A DNA stretch of 64,000 nt, taken from contig NC_060109.1 of NCBI RefSeq assembly GCF_021155765.1, positions 1,885,001 through 1,949,000 on the forward strand, written 5' to 3'. The stretch comes from Diprion similis (lineage: Eukaryota > Arthropoda > Insecta > Hymenoptera > Diprionidae). This document shows, one piece after another, positions 33,168 through 46,565 of this stretch. Position 1 is the stretch's first letter, and every line of letters starts with the position of its first letter. The notes under the pieces were generated by a model, which saw nothing but the letters and a program-made list of their open reading frames with translations, had not been told where the DNA came from and searched no databases. Position numbers and translations under genes: made by a program.

Positions 33168-36018
33168 ACAAAAAGTGGACTTTTCAATGCCCATGTCGTA
33201 AAAATGTAACTACAGGGAAATTCGATTCTAACTACATTTTTAATTTGTAATTAAGAAAACAAAAATTATTCTTATTGCATTTGGGATTTCTCATGAGGAG
33301 AAAAATCGATTCTAATCACATTTGTAATTTGTAATTAAGAGAAAATCGATATTAAATACATTCGTAATTTGTACTTGAAATCTTTATAATCACAAATTAA
33401 AAATTTAATTAGTATTTTTTCTCTTCATTAATTGATTCGATGAAAGAAATTACCGATGGGTAAAGCAGTTAATAATATCCAGGCAAAGAAATTTTGTGCC
33501 CTCAAACAACTGAATGTTCAGTCACTGCGAAAAATTTTTGTAGCACCAAATTTCATCACTTGTTTCAACCATGCAACTCTTGACTTAACAAAATATGCAT
33601 TAAAACGAGCTCAATACGTTTTGGTACAACAATTTTCTATTTTCAAATCAAAACGATTGAGGTACGTTTGGTCAAATTTTTAGTTATTTGAATCATAAAT
33701 TTTCGTACGTTATTGCAAAGAACTCGCGTCGTATTATTTTTACTGAATTGATAGTCAGCATGATGATTCAAAGGCTTAATTCAGTTCTATATTAAATTGA
33801 AATAAATATTACGTCAGACAAAAGTATTTTGTTAAATCAAATACGTATTGCGTTCACCGCATTTGACTATATCATTCAATGAAAAATGCTATATGAGTTA
33901 TGGAAGATGAGATTTGAAATAGCTATTTCTAAACGGCAGGCAAAAAAAAAAAAATTAAACAATTAGAAAATGTATATTTTCTTGGCGTCGAAGTAGGAAA
34001 TAAATCGGCGAACAATTCGGTACGGATCGACCCAAACCTTATTCACGTTAATTTGGGCCACCTCGTATATTAATCCATGTAGGGACTATATGAAAGTAAT
34101 GTTGCGAGGGAAAACCATTTTGAAATTCTATATAAGGTCGCTGTGACCAATGTGTCGATAGATACAACCAAAGAACGGTGATAATTTCCTATATTTTCTT
34201 CTAGAACAAGTATCACGTTACTGATTAAGCGGCTATAATTTTCAACTTTTTTACTAAAAAATTTCCACTTTTCATTCATAAAAATTGTATAAGCATTTTG
34301 AAACGGGAAATCTTGTGTTCCAGCTTAAGCCTAACACAGATGTTCTTCAATGACTTGGAATAGATCTGAGGGTTGTTTTAATGAAAATTTTTTTCGAATG
34401 TATACATACATTAGGGTGGTCCTTATTTGGAGGTCAGAAATTTTTTTTTGGGACTCCCCCGGATGTGTTTCAGGTCGTAAAAAAAGTCTGTGTAAAATTT
34501 AAGCTTCTACGTCAACTGGAACACGTGCCTCTAAGCTCCTAATGTAATTTTTATAGCCAGTTATTTTGTTTTATACGACTTTGTTATAAATTGAGGAATC
34601 GATTTGAAACTTGGCAGATCTGTTGCTTGTAATGATAGACACAAGCCCGGAAAATTTGAAAACTTTATAATTATTGTGCCTTTATATATAAGCCTGATAA
34701 AAAGTGATGCTATTAAGCTTATATAAAAAAGAATTATACATTATAAAATTGTGATAAAATTTCGAAATTTTCACGGTTTGTTCTTATCATTATAAGCAAA
34801 AACTCTGCCAAATTTCTAATCTCAATTCGGGGGGCGTTTCGATAAAAAATTTTCCAACTACCAAATAATAATAATAATATATAAATATTTATGAGTGATG
34901 AAGTAAAATTTTTTAACTTAAGCATCTGCCATTCCTGAAATCGGTAGAATTTACATCCAATTCCAGAAACTGTAAACGGTTGAAGCTTATTACTTATTGT
35001 TAGAAAGGAATAGTTTGTAACAAAATACAAGCGGCATTGTTTCTGGTTAAATCACTGCTTCCTGATAATTCGCAAACGTCATAGCTCGACGTGTGGCTCT
35101 CACAGCGAGAGTCGCGGCCTGTAATGAAAAAAAGTAATGAAAGATTAAAAGCATATCGTAACACTGGTCAAAAGTCATTTTGTTGCCCCTGATATTTGGC
35201 TTGTTTTTAAAAGATTTGACGCAGATGTAGTTTTTCGAAATTGGCTCTAGTTTTTTGTTTGTCGACATTTTTACATATGATTAAGAAAAGCAATTTTTAG
35301 ATGAAAAATTAGATTTTTTTTTCTGATATCTAAAGTTTATAGGAAAAATATTTATCAATAGCTTCAATTCTACTTAAAAACTTTGTTAAGGCAAAAGTGG
35401 AAAAGATATCGAAAATATAATACTTTGTTGTTCCGAAAAAGAAGTCAACACAGGTTTCGTGAAAAGGGTGGGTATTAGGGTGTTCCATAAAAAAAAATTT
35501 CATTTTTAAACGCGCATTAAAATTCCAGTAGACAATTTTAAATACAACATCTAAGCCAAATTTGAGTTCTTAAAACTGATTTTTTCCATTTTCCATTGAA
35601 ATAAAAGGTGAAAAAATTTTTTTTGATTTTTTTTCCTCTCTAACGGCTTGACTTATAAAATATCTAAATACAGATTCTCACGGGAAATCACACGCTCCAT
35701 AAATAAGTACTGAATCAAAATTTTCCTAACTTCAACCGATCGAGAGATTTTTTCCCATAAACATTAAGTCATGTCGAATACGATACTACAATAACATAAA
35801 AACTTGAGCCAATCTAATACAATCATATACTCGCAAATTCTACATTCTCAAGTACCAGAATTCACATAAAAAATCAGTATAACAAAAAAGTTTCTATTTT
35901 GTAAAGCTGTCGTAATCAAACGTGTTGACTTTGGGAATCTTTCTGGCTTAGATGCTCAAAAAAAGACTATTTTGAGGAATTTTTTATGAAAATACTATTA
36001 TTGATATTAATGTGAGGT
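33168..36018. repeat. Segmental duplication tail block, distal copy
   Basis: Counterpart of 25838-28233. It opens with the last 37 bases or so of the MITE and ends at AGGTTTCT (36011-36018). The extra stretch at 33600-34065 is absent from the proximal copy. No gene is seen. Confidence 0.85.
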
Positions 36019-36482
36019 TTCTTTAGATCAACAAATACACTTTTGAATGTACAGTCAACGGGTGAACGGAAGTCCTCAAAAAATTCGTATGTCACTGGCG
36101 ATCTTGATAACTTAATAACGGCTTATCTGAGCAAAAAAACTCAAAAATATTCATGTTCAGTATACATATAAGTGGCTCTAGCGCATTCTATGGAAATTAT
36201 AATTTATCGATGAACAACAAAATGGCGGAGATTTGTGGAAAAAAACGTAAAAATGAGGCTTTTTTCACTGTTTTTAGCCCAAAAATAAATTCTAAAAATC
36301 AAAAATTTTGTTACATTGTCATGGAATAAAAATATTTTTTATATTTTTCAAAAGCGTATTTGTGCCGCTAAACAAACCTCAAATCTATATCTATAATATA
36401 TGAAACTATTTTCATGAAAAATTCTTAAACATAGTCTCGTTTTCGAGTGTCTAAACCAGAATGATCCCTTAATTCTGGTTTT
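36019..36482. other. Spacer between the duplication and the kinase gene, no gene seen
   Basis: Unique AT-rich DNA. It probably includes the kinase 3' UTR on the minus strand. Confidence 0.4.
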
Positions 36483-39400
36483 TCAACCTACTTTGAATTT
36501 TCTCCTGGCGTTAAATTCGCGCAGCTGTTTAGCAGTGTTCGGCATTGGAAGTTCGCTCGATTTTTCACCGAGAACCCACGGGTCCAAGAGGAGATCGCGG
36601 GTCGTCGGCCTATCCTCCGGTCGCTGTTGCATCAGCTGCAAAAGAACATTAATTATCATGTTTATTGCAAATTTATCGTCTCCTTACGTTCTGATACGTC
36701 ATTCGATTTACATTTTCAATAAGAAAGTAGAAGATAAAATTATCATGTATAATTTGCTGAGATCTTGTGAATAAGTCGACCTTAATATCGGTCAACACTG
36801 TTATTAACAATGATTCTTGCTTAAAACTATTCTTCAATTTTTTTCAAGCTACTAGCTCTAAATAATTTTATGGTTCCAAATATAAAATATAAAATCCCCA
36901 TTAATAAACTGTCGATTTGAAAAACTTCACGTGTACATCGCAAGCAGCTGTCTGACGAATTTTTTTTTTTTTTTTTTTATTCAGATTTGGTTTCGAAAAA
37001 ACTCAAGCTTCACACCAAATTATGTGAATTGATTTTTGACGAATTTTTTCTAACAATTTGCAGACTTTTTGTTGAGAAATGTAAGCTTTCGATTGTTCAA
37101 ATAATTACAGATGCGAATTATTTTTCGATATTCATAATAAATGAAATAAAAATTTTTTAGTAGAATTTTACTGTACGTGTCAATACTTGTAAAAACGTAT
37201 TCGAATGACTTGTATTATTGAAAATGAAAAGGAATTTAAAATCAAAGAATGTTTTGCTCATTCGTCTTTTTTTTTTTCTTCGAGTATTATTGCTATAACT
37301 TACCCTTCTTATAAGAAGTTTTGCTTCGGTAGTTTTATCATCCCAATACGGTGATGGAAAAAAGGTTACCATCGTTCCTCGAAAAGGTTCAAATCCGCAC
37401 AGCCTAAACAGGATAAAATTTCGATGATTAATCAAATTTTAGTCATAGAAAAAACAATCGTAATAATAATATCTAATGATTCTCCTCTTACAAGGAATAT
37501 CAGTTCGGTGTCCTCCTCTGATTTCGTTAAGACTCATGTACGTTGTTGAACATTGAAATCTAAAGGAAATGTATTTTTTTTTTAACTTCGAAAAACGGTT
37601 TAGAGAGGCGAAAACGAGCCCAAAGATGGCGGTTTCTTGATGCACTTGATGGATTTGAATGAAACTGATGCTGAAGTTTTTCTATTCATTAAAAAAACAT
37701 TTCAGTGTTAGTTTCATTAAAATACATGAAGCGCGTCAAGAAATCACGTCGTTTTCATCCCTTTAATTAAGCCGTTTATCCGCAGATCAAAAAAATGCGT
37801 CTTAGTTTTCAATGTTCTAAATTGTGTCATTCACTGGATTTCTGAGAATTTTTTCAGATTCAAAAAAATGGGCATTCGAAATCGACTTCAAATATTTATA
37901 AAAAATAAACGGTGCAGTAAGAAAATTTAAAAACAATTCTGTTGGCGTTTTTTACCGAGTAGAATGTTACAAAAAACATGAAATGATTTTGAGATGGTCG
38001 GGGTTTAACACTGGTCAAGTGAGCCTGGAATACTTCATATACACTTTCGAAATATGTTTAAAAAAAAAAAATATTTCATTCATTTTGTACACTTTTTATA
38101 CATAAAAACATCAGTCGAATGCAATGCCTCTAGAGATAAGGCTTTTTTTAGTTTATATTTACTATATTCTTTGATAAAAAAGGGTTAAAAAAAAACACAA
38201 TTTCTTGTTTCTGTTGAGCTTTTTCACCGCCGATTTGTTAGTTTTGCAAAAACAAGCCTTATTGACGACACAGCCATTGTCGTAATCAATCCAAAACTAT
38301 TCGATTTTTTTTTTTCAGATGGCCGAGTTTCGAGATTTTTTCAACAAGCCGGATCAACCTATTTCTAAAGGCATTGCATTAGACTGACGTTTCCGTGCAT
38401 AAAAAGTGTATAAAATAAATAAAAAATATTCTTTCAACGCATTTTAAGAGTGTATTCAACAAACCTAATAAACCCTACATCGATATCTTTATCAATAATG
38501 TCGAGAAAAAACAATTTCACAAAAACAGTGTTTTTTTCGGGGTGAGTTACTAGAGGACCCCTTAAATTGTCATAAGAACAGTTCAATCATGAAAAAAAAT
38601 TACAATCGACCGGTATAAATTGCATTTCACCATCATAACACCGAATGCATATTACGTATTGTGTACCAAATTTTCGCAATAAATTATAACAATAACGTGG
38701 CATATTAAAGCAGCAAATTCTTACATTGGAAATTACATAACTCGTCGAAAAAACTTGCAAAAAATTTCAGTAAAACTTTGGGAATTGCTTTCATCTCGTG
38801 TCTATAACATATTGATTGAGCAGCTTCAAATTCCACAACTAGATTTTTTTTTTGCTCAGTCTAGTGCAGCCACTGTAATTATCAACACTTATCAGTTGAA
38901 TAGATTACATGACGTAATTTATTCACATTCCGTACGCACATGATGTAAATGACGACTCCCAGACTCCAGATATCAGCCGCGGTATTCTCGACATGACCAA
39001 CTAATACTTCAGGAGCTGAAACAAACATGCATGTCTGGTAGTTTGATAGGTTTTGAGAACTTTTGAAGACTTTTGAAATGAATACACTTTATACTTCTGC
39101 TACTTTTTCTTATACAAATGAGGCAGTCCATCCCATTTCGACCTGCGTCCGACCCTTGACCTCTCGGATTTGGCCTGCAATTTTTGATTTGATTGTTCTC
39201 ACATTAAAGGGCAGTATTTTTTATCTACAATTTTTTAAAACGATTTTATTGATCGAGACAATTTGAAAATCTGGAAGAATTCTGAAAAATTCGACGTCAG
39301 ATATCAAAATTTTGAATCTTCGAGTCGAAGTGAGGAGATTTTTTCCTTCTTACTGTTTTTAAGCTTTTTCCGGAAAGAAAACGTTTAAAAAATTAGAAGC

Positions 39401-42400
39401 GGGAGTTATTTTACTGCAGATGGTTGCTGAAACTTTTAAAATTTCGCACCGGATTTTTGAGCATTGTTTTATTATCTCAAATTAGGTTTTTTTATTAATT
39501 CATCGCGATTGAAAACACCTTTATTAGCAAGATAATGAAAAAAGAAGGAAAACTCTTGCGAGAAGTCGGAAAAAAATAATTTTTTAAATCCGGTGTGGCA
39601 TATGAAAATGTTTCAACAACTATCTATATAGTAAAATGACTCCAGCTTCTAATTTTTGTAACGTTTTTTTTCGGAAAAAGGTCGAAAACAGTAAGAAAGA
39701 AAATCACCCTACTTTGGCTCTAGGTTTCAAAATTTTTTACATCCGATGCCCGATTTTTGATCATTTTTTTAGATTTTTAATTTGTATAAATCGATAAGAT
39801 CATTTTAAAAATTTGTTGAAAATTCAAAACGTCTCGGAAAAAACTGAAAAAAAATAAAAAATAATGCATTTCAACGCGAGAACAATCATATAAAAAATCG
39901 CGGACCAAATCCGTGAGGTCAAGAGTCGAAATGGGATGGCTAGCCCCGTATAAAGTAGCGAAAATTTGGACTAAGCTCAGAGTGAAATTGATTTTCGAAA
40001 TACGAACCGCAGTAGAGAGCATTGTACCCGTTCAACGGATTTGTGGCGATTCCACGATCTACCAGCAAGAGTCGCGAATTCTCATCCTCTGTTGCGTAGA
40101 TCAATTTCTCTGGGCGAACACTGCCATGCCAAAGTCCCATCCCGTGGAGATACTGAAAATGGTGAGGGGTTGCATGGATTTTGAAATTCAAAAAAAAAAA
40201 AAAAAAAAAAAAAAAAAACACCAATTTCATCGTATAACACAAAGCGTCAAGAATATTTTTCCAAAGTTTCAATTCAATTGGAGTGAAAGTCTAGAAAAGA
40301 GAGCCTTCCGAAAATTCCTCTCATTAAGCTTAAAACTTTATTTTTGAAGTCGGTAAGCACGATTTTTCAAAAACTAGTACTTGAACGAAAATTGTACTTA
40401 TTTGCGTACAACTTTGACGAAAATTCAAAGTTCAGTTTTTGTTTTTTTATTTTTTTGAATCCTTCGTCCAAGTTCAAGTTATATTCACCTGTTAACGGAT
40501 TTTTTTTTTGTTTTTTGACATCAGATAAAGCTAACATGAGTTATCATGTCCCCAGCGAAAATACTGGGTCCCTGAAATCTAATTCTGAAGGGTTGAGTTT
40601 TCGAAATTTTTGGATGAAAATTTTATGGAATATCGTACAAATATTGTTCTTTCATATACCTAAGGCTTGAATACAGTAATTCTTTTGGTAATTACACAAA
40701 AAAAAAAAGAAAGAAAAATAGAGAAAAAAGCTGAGCCAGCTGACAATGACTTCGAAGGTTTGGAATTCTTCAAATTTTCGAAATAAAAAACTATGCTTAG
40801 GGATGTATGGAATGTTAAGTCAGGTTAGAAATATCTTTCAACAAAAATATGAGCTACTGTTTATCAAAATCAGACAAGCAATATGAATTTTTAGATGATA
40901 AATTAGAAATGATAGAATAATCTTATTTCTAGTTGTGAATATGACGAAGTTTCTATAATTTAAATTCTGCATATCATCATTTTATTCCGTGTCACGTCGA
41001 CTTTCTTCTTAGTTACGCGTGACTCGACTATCATAAGAAGGACGTTTTTGTTTAAACCACTTCTTGGACCTGACCTCACGTCCCATACATCCTGAAACTT
41101 CGGTTTTCATGGGATTTGACAAATGGTATTGGGTTGCCGAAACTCAAATGCGAACAAACAAATATCAATACAATAAAAATCATCCGGTCTGGTACTCCAA
41201 TCCATTTGTATAATACAGCTTCAAGCAATTACGTATCTTGTTCACTTCTGACCATGAATACAAATATATTTGTCCACGTGATACATCAAACAGGTTGAAA
41301 AAAAATTGTTTTCGATCACGAAGAACAACACTTGAGCTCGCTTATAGAATCCTTAGTACAAAATTTGAATTCGACTCATGTCCAAAAAACTGTTTGACAT
41401 ATTCAGGCCCACCAGTTCCTACTCAACACTAATAACAGGTATAAATATTAAACTGAAGTAGATCATAAATTTTCCCATAGCAAACAATGACTTACACTAA
41501 TGTAGGATATGAACATAAATTTTTGTACTTCGTTGGAACAATTTTTGTACATTGAGTCAATTGGATTATTGAATCACTGGTACATAGAATCATGTTCCCT
41601 CAAGATCATGACTTCAAAAACAAATTCACATGGAAAGTGTTGAAAAGGAAATATAAACAGAGAGCTCTTTAGACGATATATTGTGGTGATCTGCTCTTTT
41701 TCGAGTTTCACGCTGCTTTTGCGACCCAGGCGTCGAAACCTGAAGCCCTTGGGACCCTCAAGGCGCCCGTGAGTCTCAGTCTAACAGGTCTTAGCCTTCT
41801 AGCGATATTAGACAAGCGAAGACGGTTCTTCCTTGTAAATTTAAATGAAAACCAAAGTAAGGATTCAATCCACTGCGTTCGATGTTATTTCTAATCCCAT
41901 TTCCAATAGAGTTAATGATAAAGTGAAGTCATGACTAACATTCAAAGCAGCCAGTGCATCTCGAACAGCTTTAGCAGCGTCTCTCTCCGAGTGTCCTCCT
42001 CTTGATGCCAGCCTCTCCAGCAGTTCTCCTCCGGATGCCAGATCCGTTATCACAAACAAATGGCGGCTCTCATTGTAAACCATCTTCACCGAGATCTGAT
42101 TGACAGAAAACAGAGATTTGTTACCAAATTTCAGGACAATAAGTAGGATTTCTATGAATGTGCACTAAATTCTTATTAAAAAAAATCAGGGTTCATAGTA
42201 CTTGGTGATCCAAATTGAACTTTGAAAAAAAAGTTGAAATACTTGACTCAGTCTGGTGAGAAAAATTTGTCAAAATCGATGGTCCATCTCAAAACAGACT
42301 CGTTATAAAATCGTATATCGGATCGTCAGGAGTACGACGACGAAAATGTAAAAATCCAAAGAGATTGTTGAAAAAAAAAAAAAAAAAATAGCGAGTAATG

Positions 42401-44962
42401 GTGGCTTGAATTTAGTTGAAACTGGGTTCGTTTGTTGTGCCAGTTTTTTACTATCGGAACTACAACGCGAATATTTTAACGCCGACATGCGGCTGGAGAT
42501 AAAAATTTTCACTGATATTTTAAAAATGTAATATGAATCGGTTAGGTTTATTATCACGCAGTTCTAGATTGTTTTATCGAGTGTACGAAGAACTGCCTTT
42601 CGAAACCTGATTCCCAGCCAATGCTGGGCTTAGTTATAATAAATAACCTGCTGTTAGCTTCAGAGAAATCGATAAATTGATTCCGGCATGTTCAGTCGAA
42701 AATCGAAAATGCTTCTAAATTTTATTCGTAAACTTACGATATTGTTGTGGCGAAGTTTCAGCAACGTTTCAACCTTGCTTCGAACTTCTGATTTGTTTAA
42801 CCGATCCTGCAATGAAAAAATTGAGTGTTAGAATATGATTGTATTATTTGTACACTTGTCTTTTTTTTTTTTTTTTGTTTAGTTTATATGGTTTTTTAAT
42901 GTCTCTTTTGCAGGTAAAAAATGATGAGGATTAATGAACTAACGAAAGCGCAATGCAGAAAAAAGGTTCAATGGAGACTGGAAGAGAGACTGGAAGAGAG
43001 ACTGGAGTGAAAGGTTCTTAAGAAAAAAAAGATATGTTCGATACATGAAATCGAGAGAAGAAGGAAGAAGAAAGAACATATGATAGAAGCATTTTTACGT
43101 AGAGATAGAGAAATACAGAAACAGGAGAGAGTGAATTTCGGTTAAGTTATTGTTCTTAGATCGTTTTTTTATATTCTATAGTTTTTGGATATCTGAGGAA
43201 TTTGTTTAGGATATTAGCGAGGGGGAAACAACTCGAGATTTGAATGACACAATAATTTTTTGAGTTAAAGTCATTTAAATAAGTTAATTTTCAACTTAGT
43301 TTTTTTTATTTCAAATTAATTTTTTAAATTAAATAAACTTCTTTAATTCATTTTGAAGCATGAGTTTCAATATTTTTTACTTGATAATTCTTGATAATTC
43401 ACTCTAATTCAAGTGATTTTCAAAAAAATGTAATTTCATTCTTTCGTATTCTTTGGTAATTCGAATTAATTATTATTTAATTCTACTTAATTTATTCAAT
43501 TCAGTTTAATTGTTTTTCTGTGCAGAGAGATAATTCTGGCACGAATTCAAACTAATTCAGATCAATTTGACTTAATTTTCGGTAAATCAATTATTTCTCA
43601 GTTATTTCTCATTGTTTTAGTTGATTTTGAATCATTCAATTATTTCTTACTAAATTAGTTACTTTGCATTACATCAGTTAATTTTCATTAATTCATAAGC
43701 TTAGTGACACATCATTTCAGCAAAATATTTATCCCTCATTGTGAATTTTTTTACGGGTTCTACATCGAAAAAACGAGATACGTATTCAAGGATTTCTTTC
43801 ACATATTTTGGGAAACAGGGGGATCGAAAATTAGAGAATCTAATGATTTTCGGCCTGGAGAATCATTTCAAAAAATTCATAATTCCGGTTCTATTTGAGC
43901 TAGAAAGTTCGGTTTTTTTTTAGTTCAAAATATTCTTCAATCTAATTATATTTTTTTAATTTGTGTTACTGTAAACTGAATCATGCTTTTGGAGTTTTCG
44001 ACATTCTCGTGATTCCATATTTCGGTTTGAGTTTATATTTTGAGTTCCGATGTTTCACCATAATTCACATGAAAATTGTATATCCATTCATGCCGAATCT
44101 GTCCACGTTTTGAATACCTCCATTTCAAATAACTTGATAATAATAATTTCCTGAGATTCACATCTCATTTGTAAAAACTTTTTGACAAACAATTGAAAAT
44201 TACTTTTCGATCGCTTGATGTACGATTCAGATGAATTCACGTTGTCTTACTTTTATTTTAAGTAAATAAAAAAACGTTAATAATCAATCAAAGTCTACGA
44301 ATTTCTCTACCGTCTGTTCAAAATTCAATATCACAGTTGCTTCACTATTTCACTTTTCTACTTTTTGACCTTCACCAGCTGTTCATCGAGGGTTGAATTT
44401 CAACAAGATCACATCATAAATTTACTGTTGATTCAAAAAGTTGACACTAATAGTGTCAAAATAGCAATTCAACTGGCGATCGAACCGATCTGAGTAAAGA
44501 ATAAAATGCAAAACCGTAAATTCGAGAGCGATTGTAAATTTTATGTGTCAGGTTAACGGCTAGTTTTACAATCCTTGCTATAGCATGACTCTGTAAAATA
44601 AACTCACTCATCTCCAGTAATACTTACCACGGAAAAACGAAAGCAGCGATTTAGGCTGTGAATCAAAATGATTGAACAACTTTTCTTCTTTTTTTTTTTT
44701 TTTCTCACCTTGGGTACCATTTTGCAGGCAAACTTTTTCCTCCCCTTGTAAAGACAGGTGTAGACTGTTGACACGGAACCCCTTTAAGTATCAATAACAG
44801 TTGTTACATCACAGTTGTTATATCTACCATTGTAATCAATAAACGATATTGCACACGTGATGAGTACCTTCCTATCATCTCGCCAAGTATGTAATCATTG
44901 TGAAAAGACCCATTGAAAATATCGCTCGTTAGCCAATCGTCTTCGTCCTCCATCATGGTCAT
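36483..44962 (-). CDS. CaMKI-like pseudokinase
   Basis: Eight exons on the minus strand join in frame: 44962-44868, 44781-44709, 42806-42738, 42095-41940, 40152-40008, 39015-38940, 37403-37304 and 36635-36483; 288 aa. The fold is a CaMK-group kinase: Gly loop 'GEMIGRGSVSTVY', the ATP Lys K52 in 'FACKMV', hinge region 'GGELLERL', 'APEVL' (180-184), helix F 'DIWSLGVVIYIMLCG' and 'SPYWDD' as in CaMKI, then 'DPWV'. Key residues are lost. The alphaC Glu position is Lys (K67). The HRD motif is H-G-S (140-142), so the catalytic Asp is gone. The catalytic-loop Lys is Arg (R144) and Asn is Lys (K147). DFG is D-R-G (163-165). The activation segment and the stretch before 'SPYWDD' are each shortened by ten or more residues. 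The protein ends at 'FNARRKFKVG', where CaMKI would carry its calmodulin-binding tail. A GTAGGT at the stop could be a donor to a further exon, but I saw none. Confidence 0.85.
38030..38465. mobile_element. Foldback element in a kinase intron
   Basis: 'TACACTTTTTATACATAAA' at 38088 and ATGCAATGCCTCTAGAG just after it are mirrored by GCATTGCATTAGACTGACG and GCATAAAAAGTGTATAAA at about 38369-38416. The arms are about 80 nt with an imperfect outer extension. It sits in the 1.5-kb intron between exons 6 and 7. Confidence 0.65.
39085..39962. mobile_element. Foldback element of about 880 bp in a kinase intron
   Basis: The left arm (CCATCCCATTTCGAC, then TTGACCTC, CGGATTTGG and TTGTTCTC at 39128-39200) is mirrored by the right arm at 39868-39950 (GAGAACAA, CCAAATCCG, GAGGTCAA and GTCGAAATGGGATGG). 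It fills most of the intron between exons 5 and 6 and ends about 46 bases from the exon 5 donor. Confidence 0.75.
40191..40218. repeat. Poly-A run next to an exon acceptor
   Basis: A run of about 28 A on the plus strand reads as poly-T on the coding strand, close to the acceptor of kinase exon 5 (40152). It probably acts as an extended polypyrimidine tract. Confidence 0.7.
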
Positions 44963-46075
44963 GAGTGCAGCAAGAAATGAATTCGATTATGCACTAGAAT
45001 GATTTTTCGGCAATGTATTTGCCGGTTCCAGGTCCTGAATAAGAACAAATGATACCTTATTTTCTTAGTTTTAAATATTTATGTCTGTTTAAGGTCTTAG
45101 GTAATCATTTTAAATCCATTGTTACGATTAAATGAGATGAAATGTTAATCAGACTAATTGTAAAGTGAGTATTGCTAGTCGTAGTTGAGAAAGTGAAATT
45201 TTACCATAAACAGTTGCGAAACGAAAGGTCTGAATTAAGGTAAAATTAAAGTCGATGAAGGTAAATTTGATTATATAACATCATTTGTTAAGGATGGAAA
45301 TGGATGATTTGCAAATATCAGCCGATAGGTTCCTGAAATTAATTCAATAACTGTTAAGAAGTTGCAATATCTTACGTTATTTGTTAATGTGTAAGAAACA
45401 TTCGTAAAAAATTTTAACAAATAGTTAGGTTATTCTATTTACTGTGTACATATAAATCTTTAATTGTAACATTGAAGAAAAAAGAAATTGGAAAAAAAAA
45501 CTGCGATGTTTCATGTTTGAGAGACAGACTGAGACAGATTATTATAATTTATATTATAATTATAAATGACAAATTAATGCTTTATTGGCAAAACCATTAT
45601 TCGCCTGATAAAAATCTGTTTTCAAACAATTCGTAAATAATTCGTTTACAAATGAAACGAAGCTATTGTTTATAAAAATTGTTTAAGCAATGTGCCGGAA
45701 GAGATAGAAGAAAAATACGTTTAACAATGTGATGTTTCTGAAGTTGGTAGCAATTGCGCTTTGCTGGTTGAAATTTGCAACTTTTAAATACCTTGTGCAT
45801 TGAGAGAACGATGAATTGGACCAAATTCAGAAGTATATAAGCCAGAATACACAGAGAAACGCTGACACGATATATATTCTACAATAGTTCACATGCGAGT
45901 GAATGTCACCGGCGGAAACCTTGTTTGGACCAGAGTTCCGAGCCAAAGTGTCTGGAGTGTGTAGGATAAAGACAATGTGCGGTCGTAGACGGGATTATAA
46001 AAGATCTTTTTTCAATTGGCCAGCTCGAAAAACACGTAAGCATTGGAACCGTGTTTAGAATCCTTGTACAGAGGA
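44963..46075. other. Upstream of the kinase; possible TATA at 45834
   Basis: No coding exon is seen. A GTATATAAG at about 45833 is a TATA-like sequence on the plus strand, but no gene follows it. The kinase promoter presumably lies somewhere here on the minus strand. Confidence 0.3.
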
Positions 46076-46077
46076 TA

Positions 46078-46565
46078 TAGATGTAAATATTATCAAGTCG
46101 ATTGAAGAGAATGCTACAATCAGTGTTTACCGACCGAGTTGAATGTCATTTGTTTTCACTATACTTCCTAACCTATATACAAATAATGCATTGTTGGCCA
46201 TAAAACTTTGCCGATACCGCAGTTCTGCATTCAATACTAAACATAAATAGCCACAGAAAAAATCGTTTTACGCAAAAAGTATCGTAAATATTATCAAGTT
46301 GATTCAAGAAAATGCTACAATCAGTGTTTACCGACCGAGTTGAATGTCACTTGTTTTTGCTATTCTTCCGAGCTTGTATAAAAATAATGCATTGTTGGCC
46401 AAAAAACTTGTTCAATACCGTGATTCTGCAATCAATGCTGAACACAAATATCCACAGAAAAAAATTGTTTCATGCAAGAAGTATCGTAAATGTTATCAAG
46501 TCGATTGAAGAGAATGCAACACTAAACACAAATATCCATAGAAAAAAGTCGTTTTACGTAACTAT
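46078..46565. repeat. Tandem repeat, about 2.4 copies of a ~205-bp unit
   Basis: Units start near 46083, 46288 and 46490 (ATTATCAAGT...GATT). They share 'CAGTGTTTACCGACCGAGTT', 'ATAATGCATTGTTGGCC' and a CCACAGAAAAAA...GTTT end. The third unit is internally deleted. No open frame is conserved across units. Confidence 0.8.
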
